The notes under the pieces are model-generated. The model did no database searches and was not told where the DNA came from. It saw only the letters and a program-made list of their open reading frames with translations. The position numbers and the translations under genes are program-made. This document shows, piece after piece, positions 34,843 to 47,400 of a stretch of DNA of 64,000 bases (position 1 is its first letter; each line of letters begins with the position of its first letter). The stretch is from Sabethes cyaneus (taxonomy: Eukaryota; Arthropoda; Insecta; Diptera; Culicidae), in assembly GCF_943734655.1 (NCBI RefSeq), contig NC_071355.1, positions 226,863,027-226,927,026 on the forward strand. The letters are read 5' to 3'.

Positions 34843-37800
34843 CTATCTTACCGATCGGGTGCCATACGTAGGACGCATTTCTTCACTGAAAGTAACCGAA
34901 GCATCTTTAGATGCGGATCCGTAATTACCAAAACATTCCTGTGGCAGAAAACGGTGAATGACTGGTGAAATTAACTCCGGATCTATGTCCTTAAGATTCC
35001 TCGGCTCCGTTAGAAACGATACAACAGTACCTACTATCAGTACAGTCAGAACACCAATCGGAGTAATCCAATGATACGACATTCGAAACAGTGGAAAGAC
35101 TCCTGATTCGTCCGGATATATCGGATTTATAATGGTGCTGTTGGCAATCAGATCATCTGGACAACCGTCAACCGAAACCGGCAATTTGTGTGGCACAATC
35201 GCACCATTGGCGCTGGCAAATTGAGCTCCCAACGATATCCAACCGGAGAAAACTGCACCAGATACTCCACCCACTAGAGCACCTAAGGAATTACTCCAGG
35301 GAATCAGCATCCCAAGGGTAAAAATTCCACACGTAGTTCCAGCGGCAATAGCCGATAATGAGGTCGCGACACTGAGTATTCCTCCTAATTTTTCAATTAC
35401 AAACAAGCAACCCATGGCAGCCAATCCAAGCACCACCACACTGCCTCTGACGAAAATATTAGCCACAAAGGGACTCGGATTTACGCGGAACAATCCTTTA
35501 AGTATATCCTCCAACAATACAGCTGAGGTAGAATTAAGTACTACTGATAATGAGCTGAGAGCGGCTCCAAATACGCCCGCTATAAACAGGCCTGGAATTC
35601 CCTGTAAGTGTCCGACAATCTCCATCACATAGTGAGGGAACAGCTGATCGTCCGTTTTCACAAATCCAACCGACATTGGATCACATTGATAGTAATGAGC
35701 ATAAATCAACAGACCAGCGTAGCAACAAACCGACACGAACACACCCATTCCGATTGTGAACATCCCTATGGACCTAGAATAAAATTACCAGAAGTTAGTT
35801 TGAACGAATGTCGTATTAAGTATCATACATACATCTTAGCTTTCTTCAGATTTGGTAGTGACATGTAGCGCTGGACCATGGTTTGGTTGACCGAATTGAA
35901 CGATGTCCAGTAGAAAAATCCTCCGATTAGAACTCCCCAGAATGTTTGCCGCTCATACAGCGAGGGATCGAAACTGAAAAAGAATAAATTTTGCTAATGA
36001 AATATTGGTCTGTACGAAGCAGAATCGACCGTAAGCTTACTTGAAGAATTCAATTCTACTACCAGCTTCAGAACGATCCCAAATTATATCCGGACCTCCG
36101 ATCGTTATCGTGCCAAGGATGACCACTATGACTACCGATATGAACATAACCACCACCTGCCAGGCATCGGTGAATACAACGGCTTTTATGCCACCCTGTT
36201 TGCGAGGGGTAAATAATGTGGATATTTAGTATTTGAAAGTCTCACTTTGAGATTGTAATAACCATGATAGATGAATAACCATGATAATTACAGGACGTTT
36301 TATAAAGGATACAGAACATGCTTACCAATAATGTATAAAATATACACACAACACAAACAATCGCACCAATTATATACAGGTTGAAACCAGTCACTGAAAA
36401 AAAACAAAATTAAATGAATTGTTTCACTAAATACTTTCATTTCCAGAATAAAAAATATAACGTATAAAGTTATTATTTACAAAGTATGGCCCAGAGATGC
36501 AAATATTCAAAAAGGTATGCTCTTTGATCTAACTTCTTGTAAAGGGTAAAATATCCAGCAGTTACATTTAGTAACAGTTTATTCTTTGCCCTATTCTCCC
36601 AACCTTCACATTCAGTGTAACATATAATGCGTCCGGCAACACACAAGGCTAAATGTCGAAATCATCGCCGAAGCCTAGAATTTGGCTACTTCTTCTGCAC
36701 CAGTCTAGAGCCGGGATTCACTCCACTCTGTCCTAGGTTACTCGTCACCAATTTTTTGAGCGTCCGGAAACGTGCGAGCCAGCAACGATCTGGTCGAGCT
36801 AAAACTTCGTGACCCTCTGTTACAGGTAACGGGTGGCAACTAAAATGTTGGAATTTTTTCGTTGTCAATGTTGGTCAAATCTGCAGCTGTTCAGATGTAG
36901 GCACTGATTTGAATATGGTGCTGGCCCGGAATAAGAAAACGTATCAAAACATTATATCTTTTCACTAACGACACTACTAACTGTGGATTCGCTATATAAC
37001 ATCTTGATTTACTTGGAATAAACTTTCAATGGAGTCGATGGAATGACTAAAAATCGATATGTGAAGGAGCCTCATAGGATTCAAAGATTGTGTAACCTTG
37101 TGATACAGACTAATACGAGAGAGACTCTAAAGTAAATAACACGAGACATAACAAATTATGAAATTGTAGTACCTTGATTGAATGCTAGCGCTGGAACATA
37201 GATTATCATCGGTAGGAAAAATAGCTGCAATAGTAAAAAATATTTTAAATATGAATGCTCAATTAAAATCGTTATTTTCCTACCTCGTCAAGAACAAACA
37301 TTATGGAAGCTATTGATCTTACAGAAGAGTTGAACCTCAGTTCTAAATACTGCAAAAAAAAACAAATACTGTTACTTCACTATTTCTGCAGAATTATAGA
37401 AAAATATTTACCTCATAGGATGAATTAAGTTTCAACGAACAGAACACCGGTAAATAGATCGTACAGACTGCAACTCCCATCAGCAGTATCGGTATAATGA
37501 TCAACCAATACTGCGTACCGAAGTTGTAAATCTCCGCCGGAGTTCCCAGTATGGTTACTCCCGATATGTACCCGGCAACGAGGCTCATGGCGACCGGGAA
37601 CGTTTTCAGCTTCCGGGAACCGAGCAAATACTCGTCCATCGTAGAAGAACCGAACGTAGTTGTTCGCTTGCTCTGACTGCTGTGACCACTGACACTACTT
37701 CGCCCCGGCCCTGGACTTTCATCGTCACTACTTTCCGGTGTCTGATTTCGGTTTCGTTGAAAAAAGCCAAAATATATTCCACATCCGGCCGAAAGGATGA

Positions 37801-37873
37801 GCATCGCAGCAAATACGCCATAATCCAGTACGCTGAACTTGTACAGCTCCTTCCAGTTTTCCGAGAGTGACAT
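34843..37873 (-). CDS. SLC5-family sodium/solute symporter, seven exons
   Basis: A multipass plasma-membrane Na+-coupled transporter of the SLC5 family, insect branch related to sodium-coupled monocarboxylate/multivitamin carriers; the substrate cannot be read from sequence. Exons (minus): 37,412-37,873; 37,284-37,349; 37,173-37,224; 36,326-36,393; 36,041-36,195; 35,833-35,973; 34,843-35,773. All junctions are GT-AG and phases fit, giving 624 residues, the usual SLC5 length. Signature pieces: VAGYISGVTILGTPAEIYNF (TM2), YLELRFNSSVRSIASIMFVL, VTGFNLYIIGAIVC, GGIKAVVFTDAWQVVVMF, NSVNQTMVQRYMSLPNLKKA, LSSLSVVLNSTSAVLLEDIL. About 35 polar, Ser-rich residues lie between TM1 and EYLLGSRKL. A TTTTGAACAG acceptor directly precedes the ATG, so a noncoding upstream exon is likely. 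A GTAAGA donor lies just before the stop, so another C-terminus is possible. Confidence 0.93.
36690..36800 (-). repeat. LINE 3'-end fragment in SLC5 intron
   Basis: GAGCCGGGATT..., CTAGGTTACTCGTCACCAAT and neighbouring words match the 3' ends of the LINE copies at 9,644 and 19,785. It lies in the intron between the 37,173-37,224 and 36,326-36,393 exons, with a TTCTTCTGCACCAG edge resembling the family's GAA-rich tail. Confidence 0.7.
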
Positions 37874-38232
37874 CTGTTCAAAATAGTGCTAAGACAATAC
37901 AGACGTGTTAGCTAATATTAAAATAATTATTCCTATTTATGCAACTACTTAAAATGAGTTCAAGCTTGAATACTATATTTAAAGATAGACAGTTGGGACT
38001 GCAATTTTGATTTATACCAAACTCGGACACACCACGACTGAGCAACGAGGAGCCACAAAACTTGACAACATGCACTCTTTTATTTTTTTATCGAACATTC
38101 CAATAGTAAACATTCTATTTTTAAGTGCAAGTAAACAAATTACAAAAATAGCGCATGCTTGAACAGCCACAACACACTTAATTGGTAAACCCAACAAACG
38201 TAAAACATCCTTTTTAACAAACTGGATGCATG
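37874..38232. other. Upstream region of the SLC5 gene
   Basis: Holds the presumptive last intron before the start codon; no coding similarity. The 78-residue minus frame at 38,012-38,248 has no family motif. Confidence 0.4.
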
Positions 38233-38309
38233 CTGCCACTACTCGCATAACAGTCCCATTTATATAGGAAACTCTATAGAAAATAAGACTGTTATGCGAG
38301 TAGCGGCAG
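38233..38309. repeat. Short palindromic element, 77 bp
   Basis: CTGCCACTACTCGCATAACA...GACTGTTATGCGAGTAGCGG: arms of about 24 bp with one mismatch, loop about 28 bp containing TATATAGG / CTATAG. MITE-like. Confidence 0.75.
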
Positions 38310-38951
38310 AATCAATCTATAGTAGATAAATACAATGGTTAAATTTTAAGCTATTTTCGGCGATGACATGACTCATGTCACATGAGCACGCTGTAGCGCC
38401 TTCGATATACGTTAATCATTTGCACAATTATTTAACACCCACGTCTAATATTTAGCCTTTGCCAATTATAATCCATTTCATAATCCTTTTTCGGTAGAGA
38501 TGAATCACTTTCAACATCTCATACCAAAAACCGTACGTTGCCGTACATAAGAACTAGTACGAACTATGCTTCTTATATCGAAAGCTTCAAGTTCTGAACA
38601 GTTACAATTTCATGTTGAACTTTGTCAATGTGATCAAACTCGAGATGTCCGATGAGAGCGGGTCAAAGGGCCTGGATATATAAAGATACCACAGTGGGAA
38701 GAGATGTTCACGAAAAGCAATTGGCGCCAATTGAGTCATACAACTAATACCTAATTTAGGCACATCCAAAGCAAACGGCCAGTCTGAACTGAAACGCAAA
38801 ATTGTCTGTTTAGTGATCGACAGTTTGTTTCATCATATTAAGAAGTGTCTTTTCATAAAATAGCGCATCGTTAAGTTGTTAGCGTAAACTATTTTTTGTT
38901 GAAATTACTTCAAATCAAACGAGATTAAACGAACTAATGTTTGTTTATCTT
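38310..38951. other. Spacer with a TATA-like word
   Basis: No gene. TATATAAA at 38,676-38,683 could be a TATA box, but no transcript start or exon can be tied to it. Confidence 0.35.
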
Positions 38952-39462
38952 ATAGCGAATTCATAAATTAACCAGGCTCAGGTCAATTAGCACTCAGTTT
39001 TAATCGAAGTGCTGTCAAAGCGTTCATAAATTAACCGAGATTGCATCTCGGTTAAACTGACAGCATTCAGTTTGAAGCGCAGGTTAAGACTGTTTAGCAT
39101 TACGGTTTACGGGTCGATCTGTCAAACTGCCCATATCGTTCATAAATTTTTCCACTGTTACTAATAGCGAATTCATAAATTAACCTCGGTTCGTGCTAAC
39201 TCGAAGCCGAAATTTATGAACGATACGGGCAGTTTGACAGATCGACCCGTAAACCGTAATGCTAGACAGTTTTAACCCGCGCTTCAAACTGAATGCTGTC
39301 AGTTTAACCGAGACGCAATCTCGGTTAATTTATGAACGCTTTGACAGCACTTCGATTAAAACTGAGTGCTAATCGACCTGAACCAGGTTAATTTATGAAT
39401 TCGCTATAAATGTAACTGCTGGAGTTAGCACGAACCCAGGTTAATTTATGAATTCGCTATTA
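38952..39462. mobile_element. Two interlocked TAGCGAATTC palindromic elements
   Basis: Palindrome 1 spans 38,952-39,409: TTATAGCGAATTCATAAATT... pairs with ...AATTTATGAATTCGCTATAA, with arms of nearly 200 bp (blocks GACAGCATTCAGTTTGAAGC, ACGGTTTACGGGTCGATCTG and others). Palindrome 2 has its left end inside the loop of the first (39,162, TAATAGCGAATTCATAAATT) and its right end outside it (39,462). Arms there are about 40 bp, including GTGCTAACTC / GAGTTAGCAC. TA borders both. This is a nonautonomous foldback family with a copy inserted in a copy, or a rearranged pair. No coding capacity. Confidence 0.85.
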
Positions 39463-40771
39463 GAAAACTTTGGTCAATCTTCGGTCTTCTCTGATCTCAA
39501 CAAGCATTCACCCAATTGAACCAAGTGACGAGAAATGAATGAAGAAATTATTTTTGTACAAAATGTAGACATTTCTGTTCGTTGTTTGAATGCTTTGAAC
39601 TAATTTGTTCCTCGATTACACAAACATCTAGCCAGCTGCATTCATAAAACTGGATGAATTGTACTTTGTACTTAAAACACTTGATATGAGCACAAACAAG
39701 TTTTCGTTTGGAAAGATATTCGTAATTCGCAAAAGTTGTAAATTTATGCGGAAGCTGAGAAGCTAAGTATCCTAATGAATAACGAGCGAATGGCCATAGA
39801 TACTAGCGGAGCCGGCACCGGCACAATTGATGTCAAATTACCTCCTTATCAGGCAGTGTTTGCCTACATTTAAAAAATGTTTGCCAGTGTCGAAGCTCCC
39901 GAGACGATGAACTTGCACTATGTAGCCGACAATTGGAGCCGGTTTCGTACTGCGTGAGAGACATATATACGCGCTGGAACTTGGACACCAGATAAGTGGA
40001 ATCAATTCGATGCAATTAGAATTGATTGCTTACTTTACTCGTAACCGCATATTTGTCGCACTTGACCGGTGTTTTTTCTTGATGTGTCATTTATGGGATT
40101 ATCGAAAACATCAACACTCGTAAGTGTTGTGATAGATGCCATATGGCCCTTATGACTTTATCATAGTTCAATCAAACAAAAATATATGCTCATACGCCAA
40201 AAGTTTACGCCAATTCGTGGATCCGGTTTAGAACGATATTTCTCGACTCAATTCGCATTTACATATGAATTTATATAACAAAAGAAACAAAACAACAAAA
40301 GGCTCACCCCTCTCGTCATAGCTAAACACGATCCAAAACTTAAATTTTTAAACGAACTATATCTGCAACTACTAAATGTTTTGACACTAGCTGAATTCTA
40401 CACTTTTTGCCTGTATATGACCTACACCCAGTTAGACAGATAAAATATTTCGGGGCTTGCAATTTTTAGTAAAACAATTTTCCGTATTCAAACGGGAGGC
40501 ATATGGAAACTTCACTTCGTCATATGCAAGATTTCTTTCATCAATCTCAGTCAGTCAGTAATCGTTTACAAAACCCTATACAAAGATGTACTCGTTGAGT
40601 TGTGTACCTGAGCTATTCAACTTCCACAAAAAAAGGATGTAATTTAAAACACAGTTCAAAATTTCAAGTACCTACTCCGAGTGATTAGCTGATTCCATTC
40701 GTCATATTTAAAACAGGTAAGAAAATCAAAAGGTATTTTTGAAAAGTAGTGAAATAATGAGCTTTTCATAT
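39463..40771. other. Spacer without recognised gene
   Basis: No coding similarity or long repeat recognised. CATATATA near 39,961 is TATA-like but unsupported. Confidence 0.4.
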
Positions 40772-40773
40772 TA

Positions 40774-41713
40774 GAGTAAGGAGGGGTAAAAGTGCGATGC
40801 GGGTAAAAGTGCGATTCAGTGATTTATCGGTGCAGATTCCGAGTAAATTTTCTACATTGGCATGGATGGGTGACTACTTTGACAGCTTGAATCTAACGTA
40901 AACTTTGGTTGCTTACGAAGCATAGTTGCTGAGTTATGTGCAAATGTTATTTTAGGGTGGTTTTGATGTAATTTTTTGTTATACGACAAATACGATATCA
41001 ACAGGAGGATATTACTTGTTGAAAATTTGTAGCAGCGTTTTACATCACTCACATATCTGTTTTGAAAGTACGGTGAAAATAATTTACAAAATATATTTCG
41101 CTCTTCCGTAATTTAATCTAACCCCGTCAAGCGCCTAGCGGGGTAAAAGTTCGATTCACGGACGGGGCAAAAGTACGATTCATGGACGAGGCAAAAATGT
41201 ATATATAGCTAATTATATACAGCTTCAGGCACTATATTACAGATACTAGAAATGAAAGATCTGCAGAAAACTGTGTGCTCTAAAGATGTTGGCCGAAGAA
41301 AAACAATGTGTATCCACTGATGAAACAAAAAACAAACGTTTTGAAAAGTTTCGATCTAACGGAGGCTGCAATACACAAGCGCAAAATAGAAAAGGTGCAA
41401 ATTGAGAATATCCCTTACCGAAACATAACGCAGATTGGAGATAATATGGTTTTGTTAGCTATTGCTGGACTAATGTCTTGGATTCTAGCTTCGAACTTTT
41501 GCCCCGTTAGTGGGGTAGAAGTGCGAATCAGCACTTGATCAGAAGAAAGAAGAATTTATTTTGCAAAACACTATTACCGCAGATGATTTATAGTTGAATA
41601 TGAAGACATTGAGTTACTGCATCACTATAAAATATATTATGTTGTTGTCCTTCTTTATATCTCACGAAAATTGATGACAACTTCAAACATCGCACTTATG
41701 CCCCGCCCTACTC
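40774..41713. mobile_element. TA-flanked TIR element with AAAAGTGCGATTC iterons
   Basis: The left end GAGTAAGGAGGGGTAAAAGT and the right end as reverse complement GAGTAGGGCGGGGCATAAGT form about 26-bp TIRs with four mismatches; TA lies at 40,772-40,773 and 41,714-41,715. GGGTAAAAGTGCGATTC-like words recur at least six times (near 40,800, 41,140, 41,165, 41,190 and, inverted or altered, near 41,500 and 41,690). A 76-residue plus frame (41,308-41,538) has no recognised domain. The architecture resembles the element at 2,916-4,274. Confidence 0.8.
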
Positions 41714-41715
41714 TA

Positions 41716-42389
41716 TATGTTATTGATAACGATGAGACAATCCAAAAATATTGAGGCTCAGTAAAAGTTTGCGTGTAATTGGTTCAAAGTTCGTTCTAAT
41801 GCTGTTTCTTCGGCTCTATGACGGCAACAGAGATTTCTTTCTTTCTGTTCGAAGACATCCAGCTAAAATCCCTATGCTAAAATTACTATTAGGTAGAGCA
41901 GTCTCTCCTACTGTTTCCCGTGTTTACAAAACAACATCAACAGCTGATAGTGTTTTAAAAACAATACCTAGTCACCTGATCGTTTACGTTTGTTTTACAA
42001 AACATGTTAATACTTTTTATTTCGATTCATCAGAGTTTTCTCACCTATCATAAATGTGACGAAAACCATCATTTCAATATGTTTCTCTGCATAAAAGTAG
42101 TAAGTTTGAAAATATACTATAGACTGATGAAATATTGTTTGTTAATCACATTATTTATAAATAGAGATAATAATTGACCCAGTGCCAACTAAGAAATGTT
42201 AGCATCGCTTCATTTCCCTCAGGTAAAACCAAGGGGGGTATATGTTCTTCCAATCCAAAGTTTGGTAGTACATTGCGCAACTTCAAAGTGAACCTTATTT
42301 GCAGCCGTTCGTTGTTCATGATCTGTCAGCGAAATTCACCCGTGTGTCACCGGAGGAAATCAGCATGGGGGGGTTCTTAAAAGGAGGGA
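41716..42389. other. Spacer
   Basis: A 100-residue plus-strand frame (41,751-42,053) shows no known family. Nothing else is recognised. Confidence 0.4.
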
Positions 42390-43475
42390 TTATCCCCAAT
42401 AAGAGGGAAGGTCATAAGCATAACTCCAGAACGCCTTGACCGCTCTCCACTAAACTTGGCACACATGTTTCTTGACATAAGGGAATCAGCACTAAAAAAA
42501 CGGCAAGTAAAAGGGGTTGTTGGGTTTAGACCGATTGCAGTTGTGCAAGTGATTGTGAGAAAAGAGGGGTGTTCCACCGAGGAGCGATATATGAAAAGGA
42601 AACCACATGCTCCTTGACCTCTTTGACGCAAAAGAATGAACGCAGGGAGATTGGACAAAGGGAAAGTCACAGAACAGAAGTGGAAGTAGAAATCCAAATA
42701 CGTACATGCTACTTTCTACAGAAACTAGCGAACCTGGCGGTAGCGAGTCACTTTTTTCCACGAAAACACACGAACGCATACGAATGCACATGAAAGCATG
42801 TGCAAGCTGCTATGCGATTGGCAGCGAGCGTTCTGCGTATATTGCTGTTAATTGCTTCTATGCGAAAGCCTTCCCAAAGAAAAATAAACACAAAATAGAC
42901 ACTGTTATCAGCTTTGATCGCCGAATCGTTCGGACTTCCACTTCTGTTCTGAGGGAAAGTGGTCCCTAACAAAGAGGGAAGTTCCAAGTGGCAGTGAGAA
43001 AAGAGGGGGTTTCCACTGAGGAGGGGAAAAGGACTTGTTTCTTTCCGGTATAGGGATTTTCAGAGAGCAAACAGATGCATAATTAGCTACGTAACAGAAG
43101 AAGGAGCTGACTGGGAGGAAACCAAGAGGGAGACGGGGAACGTGAGTATGAATGTATATTCCGCCATAACTCCGGAACATCTCGACGGTTCTTCATCAAA
43201 TTTGGCACACATGGAATGAAATTAAAGGTTGGCACACATGTTCTTCTTTAACGTAAAAGAATCAGCATAGGGAGATTGACAAAAGAGGGGGTGATCTTTT
43301 ACAAGGGGGAGAAAGGTTGTAATGGGGAAAGGGGTACGGTTATCTTGCATTTGGGCCGATAGCAGTTGTACAAGTGGCTGAATCGCAAGAAAGGGTTTCT
43401 GAAAGAGATTGATAAGGTGATCATTGACAAGGGGAAAGTTGCCCGTAAGGGCTTTTACGAGAGTGCGAGGCCTCA
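42390..43475. repeat. Diverged direct repeats, GGCACACAT-type
   Basis: Two diverged units: about 42,415-42,670 and about 43,160-43,440. Shared words in order: CATAACTCC(A/G)GAAC, AC(T/A)AA(A/T)TTGGCACACATG, AAGGGAATCAGCA / AAAGAATCAGCATAGGGAGA, GCAGTTGT(G/A)CAAGTG and AAAGAGGGG. Between them, GAACAGAAGTGGAAGT (42,673) and its reverse complement (about 42,937) form an inverted pair. It looks like a decayed tandem or composite repeat. The many small frames here are not genes. Confidence 0.65.
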
Positions 43476-44404
43476 CGAGTAATCGGTATCAGCAGCTTGG
43501 GCTGCCATTGCATGACGTCATTACGAACGAGAGCGACGACCGTTAGTTAGTTAGCTGTTGAATACACACTCGCAAAAACTCTTCGCAGTGCATGAATAAA
43601 TCAGAGCGACAGTCCGAAAGGGATCTTAATGCTGGCGTGTTCATTAAAATGAGTAGGCGCAACACTCACGTCGATCGGGACGTTTCTGATCGGAACAGAC
43701 CCGATCAGAATGTAGAATCGAACCAACTGTCTCTGTGAAGATTGGGAGCAATGATAATTCATATAATTTCGTCAGCTCATCATACCTCAAGGAAGCAATC
43801 TCGTCTCTCTACCATTCTCGAAATTTTTTAATGATGCCCATTTTGTCATCCAAGCAGGACACAAACTACCCTATGCGGTGATTTCAAACTGTTTTTTTGT
43901 CATTCGATCGATCGTAAACTGTATTGAACTGCACACAACACAAAACATTCGATTTTGCAAGACTACAGTGTCTATTGTCAAACGCACGCAAGTGTGTCAA
44001 CATTTAAGGAACTTGGGATACTCAGTAATCTAGAAAAAAAAGTTACCAAAGAATAAAAAAAAACCTGTAAAACCGTACGTTTTTTCGTTATAATCAAGAC
44101 ACGAATTGTCTCGGTTAATTGGAACTCCCGATACCCCAGTCCGAGCTGTGTGGTGCCAAAGAAAGTAAACTTTTGAGTAGAACATGTTTTTTGAATCTGA
44201 AATACAAAATCAATTTCACTTTGTTAAATATACATTCTTTGTTCGTTTCTTCAAATTTTCTTCGTTCGATAAACATGTTTACAAAACATTATTCCAAGAA
44301 TAACTTCAAATTGGAAAAGCATGACGCATGTAACTTACTTACTGTACATTACAATTCGCTGGCAGAGAACACCTTAAAAAGAAAACGTCACATAACAAAG
44401 CTGA
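43476..44404. other. Spacer
   Basis: No coding similarity. CTCGGTTAATTGG near 44,111 resembles the iteron of the 60,113 MITE, but only once. Confidence 0.35.
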
Positions 44405-44406
44405 TA

Positions 44407-47400
44407 GGGTAAATGATTTTGAAATGGACCTAGTCGAATTCTGATCTTGAATGGACCTATTTTTAAATAAGAATTTTAGGATATAATTATCAAGTCTTTG
44501 TACTGTATTTAGCTTTTATGATTATCTTTAATCATTTCTGAACGTAAATATACTAAAATTAAATTAAAATTATAGCCAAAACTACTTTATTGCCGCGTAT
44601 TTAAAAGTAGCTGTTTTTCAGCGTTTTGGCAGTCACCATAGAGTATTTTCAAACTGTTACTACCCGGAACCCTTCTGGTTTGAAATAAAACAATACTCTT
44701 AAAATCATGCTAAAATATGTGTAATTTCAATTTAGGTATTTAAAAGTTCAGTAAAATCAGTAAAATCTTCAAATTCTTGAAAAATGTTAACCCCCTTTTT
44801 TGATCTTGAATGGACCTAGTATTGATTTTAGAATGGACCTAGTTTTGCGCTCCGAGACATCACTGCCGGTAGCTATCATTGCCTACCACCAACGAACACG
44901 CCGTTGTATATTCCATAAAACTGCTTGTTGTCACTATAGTATCTCTGTTTATAATTAATCTATAAGCACGGGATATTGAAAGTAAGCTTGATTTATAGCC
45001 TAAATAAAAACTTAATTATATTGATAAAACTAACTATCACTCATCCTTTTTCGTAGTTGCTTCATAGTGTTTGTATATTGTAGCCTCTAGTTTTGAAACT
45101 AAAAAGTCTTCCTAATTAGTTAGGTAACATATGTCATTTTATGCCTAAAATAATATAAACTTAATTTGTACAAAATCGGTATTGTACAAAAATTTTAACC
45201 ATCGTTGATTAAAAGATAATATGGATCAAAAGATAAGAGGGATACTAACTGCCTTCTGTTAAGGGGGCATAGTATCTTTTCAATTTTTTAAAACCTAAAT
45301 TTTTTGATCGATTATTTCGAAAGATTAACATTTTGACCATATGTGTTTGAAGTCGTTTGCATGAATTCCAAATATTGACAAAGTTACAGCTATTTGTACC
45401 ACGCATGTCCGGAGCGATTAAACAACGAGTAAAAACTTCAACGTCGTTTTTCTCGAAACCAGATTTTGAAAGTCGGTACCATAAATATCTCAAGAACGGC
45501 TCAAGCAATTCTTATGATTCTTTTTTTGTTTGAAAGCCAACAAAATTATCTAGTGTTTGACCCATCCTTTTCTTGATATTGTAATTTTTGTATTTTTTAG
45601 AAATGTTTAAAGTCAATTTTTTCGCTTAAAAACCATACTTTTATGTATTAATTATCGCCATTTTGTTATGTGTTCGGATTCTAAAAAAGGATGGATCAAA
45701 CACGAGATAATTAAATGTTCTTTCATGTCGTTTTGGAATTTTTCAATTCGGATAAGCCCCCAGCGCCAATCCATGGTACCGCAATTCATGGTTTTTTTGA
45801 ACGACTATCTTCAAGGAGCCGTAGGGGCAAGGGCCAAATCTGTTCTTGCTTTTAATATATACGTTATTATTTTCCATGCAAAAAGGTACGAAAAGAAGAC
45901 AAAAACGAGAGAATTTTTTTGGACGATTTTCGGAAACTACGAATTCGAATTTCCATTTCTGTTTCGTGCTAGAAGGTTAAGTACACTCAATTTTCGAGTT
46001 TTTCAGGCTGTAGAGCATACGGACAATTGATTTTAAACTCATAGCCTACAAATTTTTTTTAGCCCCCCGATTTTTCAAGCCAATTTCCAAAGGGGGGGTG
46101 ACAAAAACTTAAAAAATATTTGGCAAAGACCTTATATTCCGCCGATAAGTAAGCAGGTTGACTTCACATCACCTTTTGATCGATTGACAGATCGATTAAA
46201 AATCAGTTTAGTAAAATATTCAAAATCATGCAACCCGACTAACGTTGTACTACGTCATCCGTGGTCGCATCTTATACACAACCCCTCTGATTTTTTTCTT
46301 GGGGGATGTAAAGTCTTCTTTAAGCACCTCTCCCCTCTGACTTGTGACAAAATTAATACCTCCTTGTCCACCGAAATTGAGTGACCCTGAGATCTAAAAT
46401 ATTCAACTGTACCAGATAGAAAATAGGAAGGTTCACCTATTTTCTATCTGGTACAGTTCTTCATCGACTATCATTTAAAATTAAAACCTTGTATCTAACC
46501 TTACCTTTAAACTTAGTAGAATTACCAAGTCTAATTTTTTCAAGCACTATTTACAGTATGATTTCGAATTTGACAACAAATGCGTGTCGCCTATGTTGCC
46601 AAAATCGAAACCGTGGCAAAATCTAGACCATTTTTTAACTGAAAAAATTGCATATAAATGTGTCAAAAATTGAATAATTACCACTAATTAACGAATTTTT
46701 CACGATTGCAACGGTTTTATATTCAAAATGTTCGACAGGGGCTGTCGCAAACCTTTAGATACTTTGCAGTAAGACGTAGTCCTACGTCAGTAAAAGTCTG
46801 ACCTTTCGAAATATGTAGTCACTAAATAAAAACTCGAACCTCACTGTACTTAATAAACTACGTTTAATACAAGTTATATTACATATTTTTAATGAATGGT
46901 TTAAATTTTTGAAACTAATAGGCGACATAATTTTTTTATGACGTAGAAATCGTTTCAACCATATCTGAACAACAGGTAATAATAAATTTCCAATATACAA
47001 ATGTCACACACAGATACATACATAACGCATATCAAGTCACTGAAACATTGTTCAATTGTTGGGCTGACATAAAAACAAGACCCTCGGCGACTGTGACTGA
47101 TTTCAAATTTTTCAACCGACTTTCATACCTTTCTAACAGAGTATAAGAAAGGTAAAAGCTGTTCAACCTTGTGTCCTATTAATAAATAGCAGTAGTATAG
47201 TGGTACTATTAAAAAAAAGTTCTTTGTTATTATTTTGTTCATTTACATGGAAGAAACTATGACAATCCAAATTTAGGTCCATTTCAAAATCAAAAATAGG
47301 TCCAATTCAAGATCATGTTGGGTCCATTCAAGATCAAAAATAGGCTTTGGTTAAAAACGATATATTTAATAAAAGTTTCATCAATTATACATTTTTAAAG

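Noticed and set aside
42569..42969. Several 70-100-residue frames on both strands
   Set aside because: They translate the diverged repeat block and share no protein family.
44119..44412. 97-residue plus-strand frame
   Set aside because: No family similarity; runs into the terminus of the 44,407 element.
45245..46030. Frames of 87 and 120 residues inside the 44,407-47,544 element
   Set aside because: They lack DDE or other transposase motifs and overlap an inverted-repeat segment, so I do not call a transposase.
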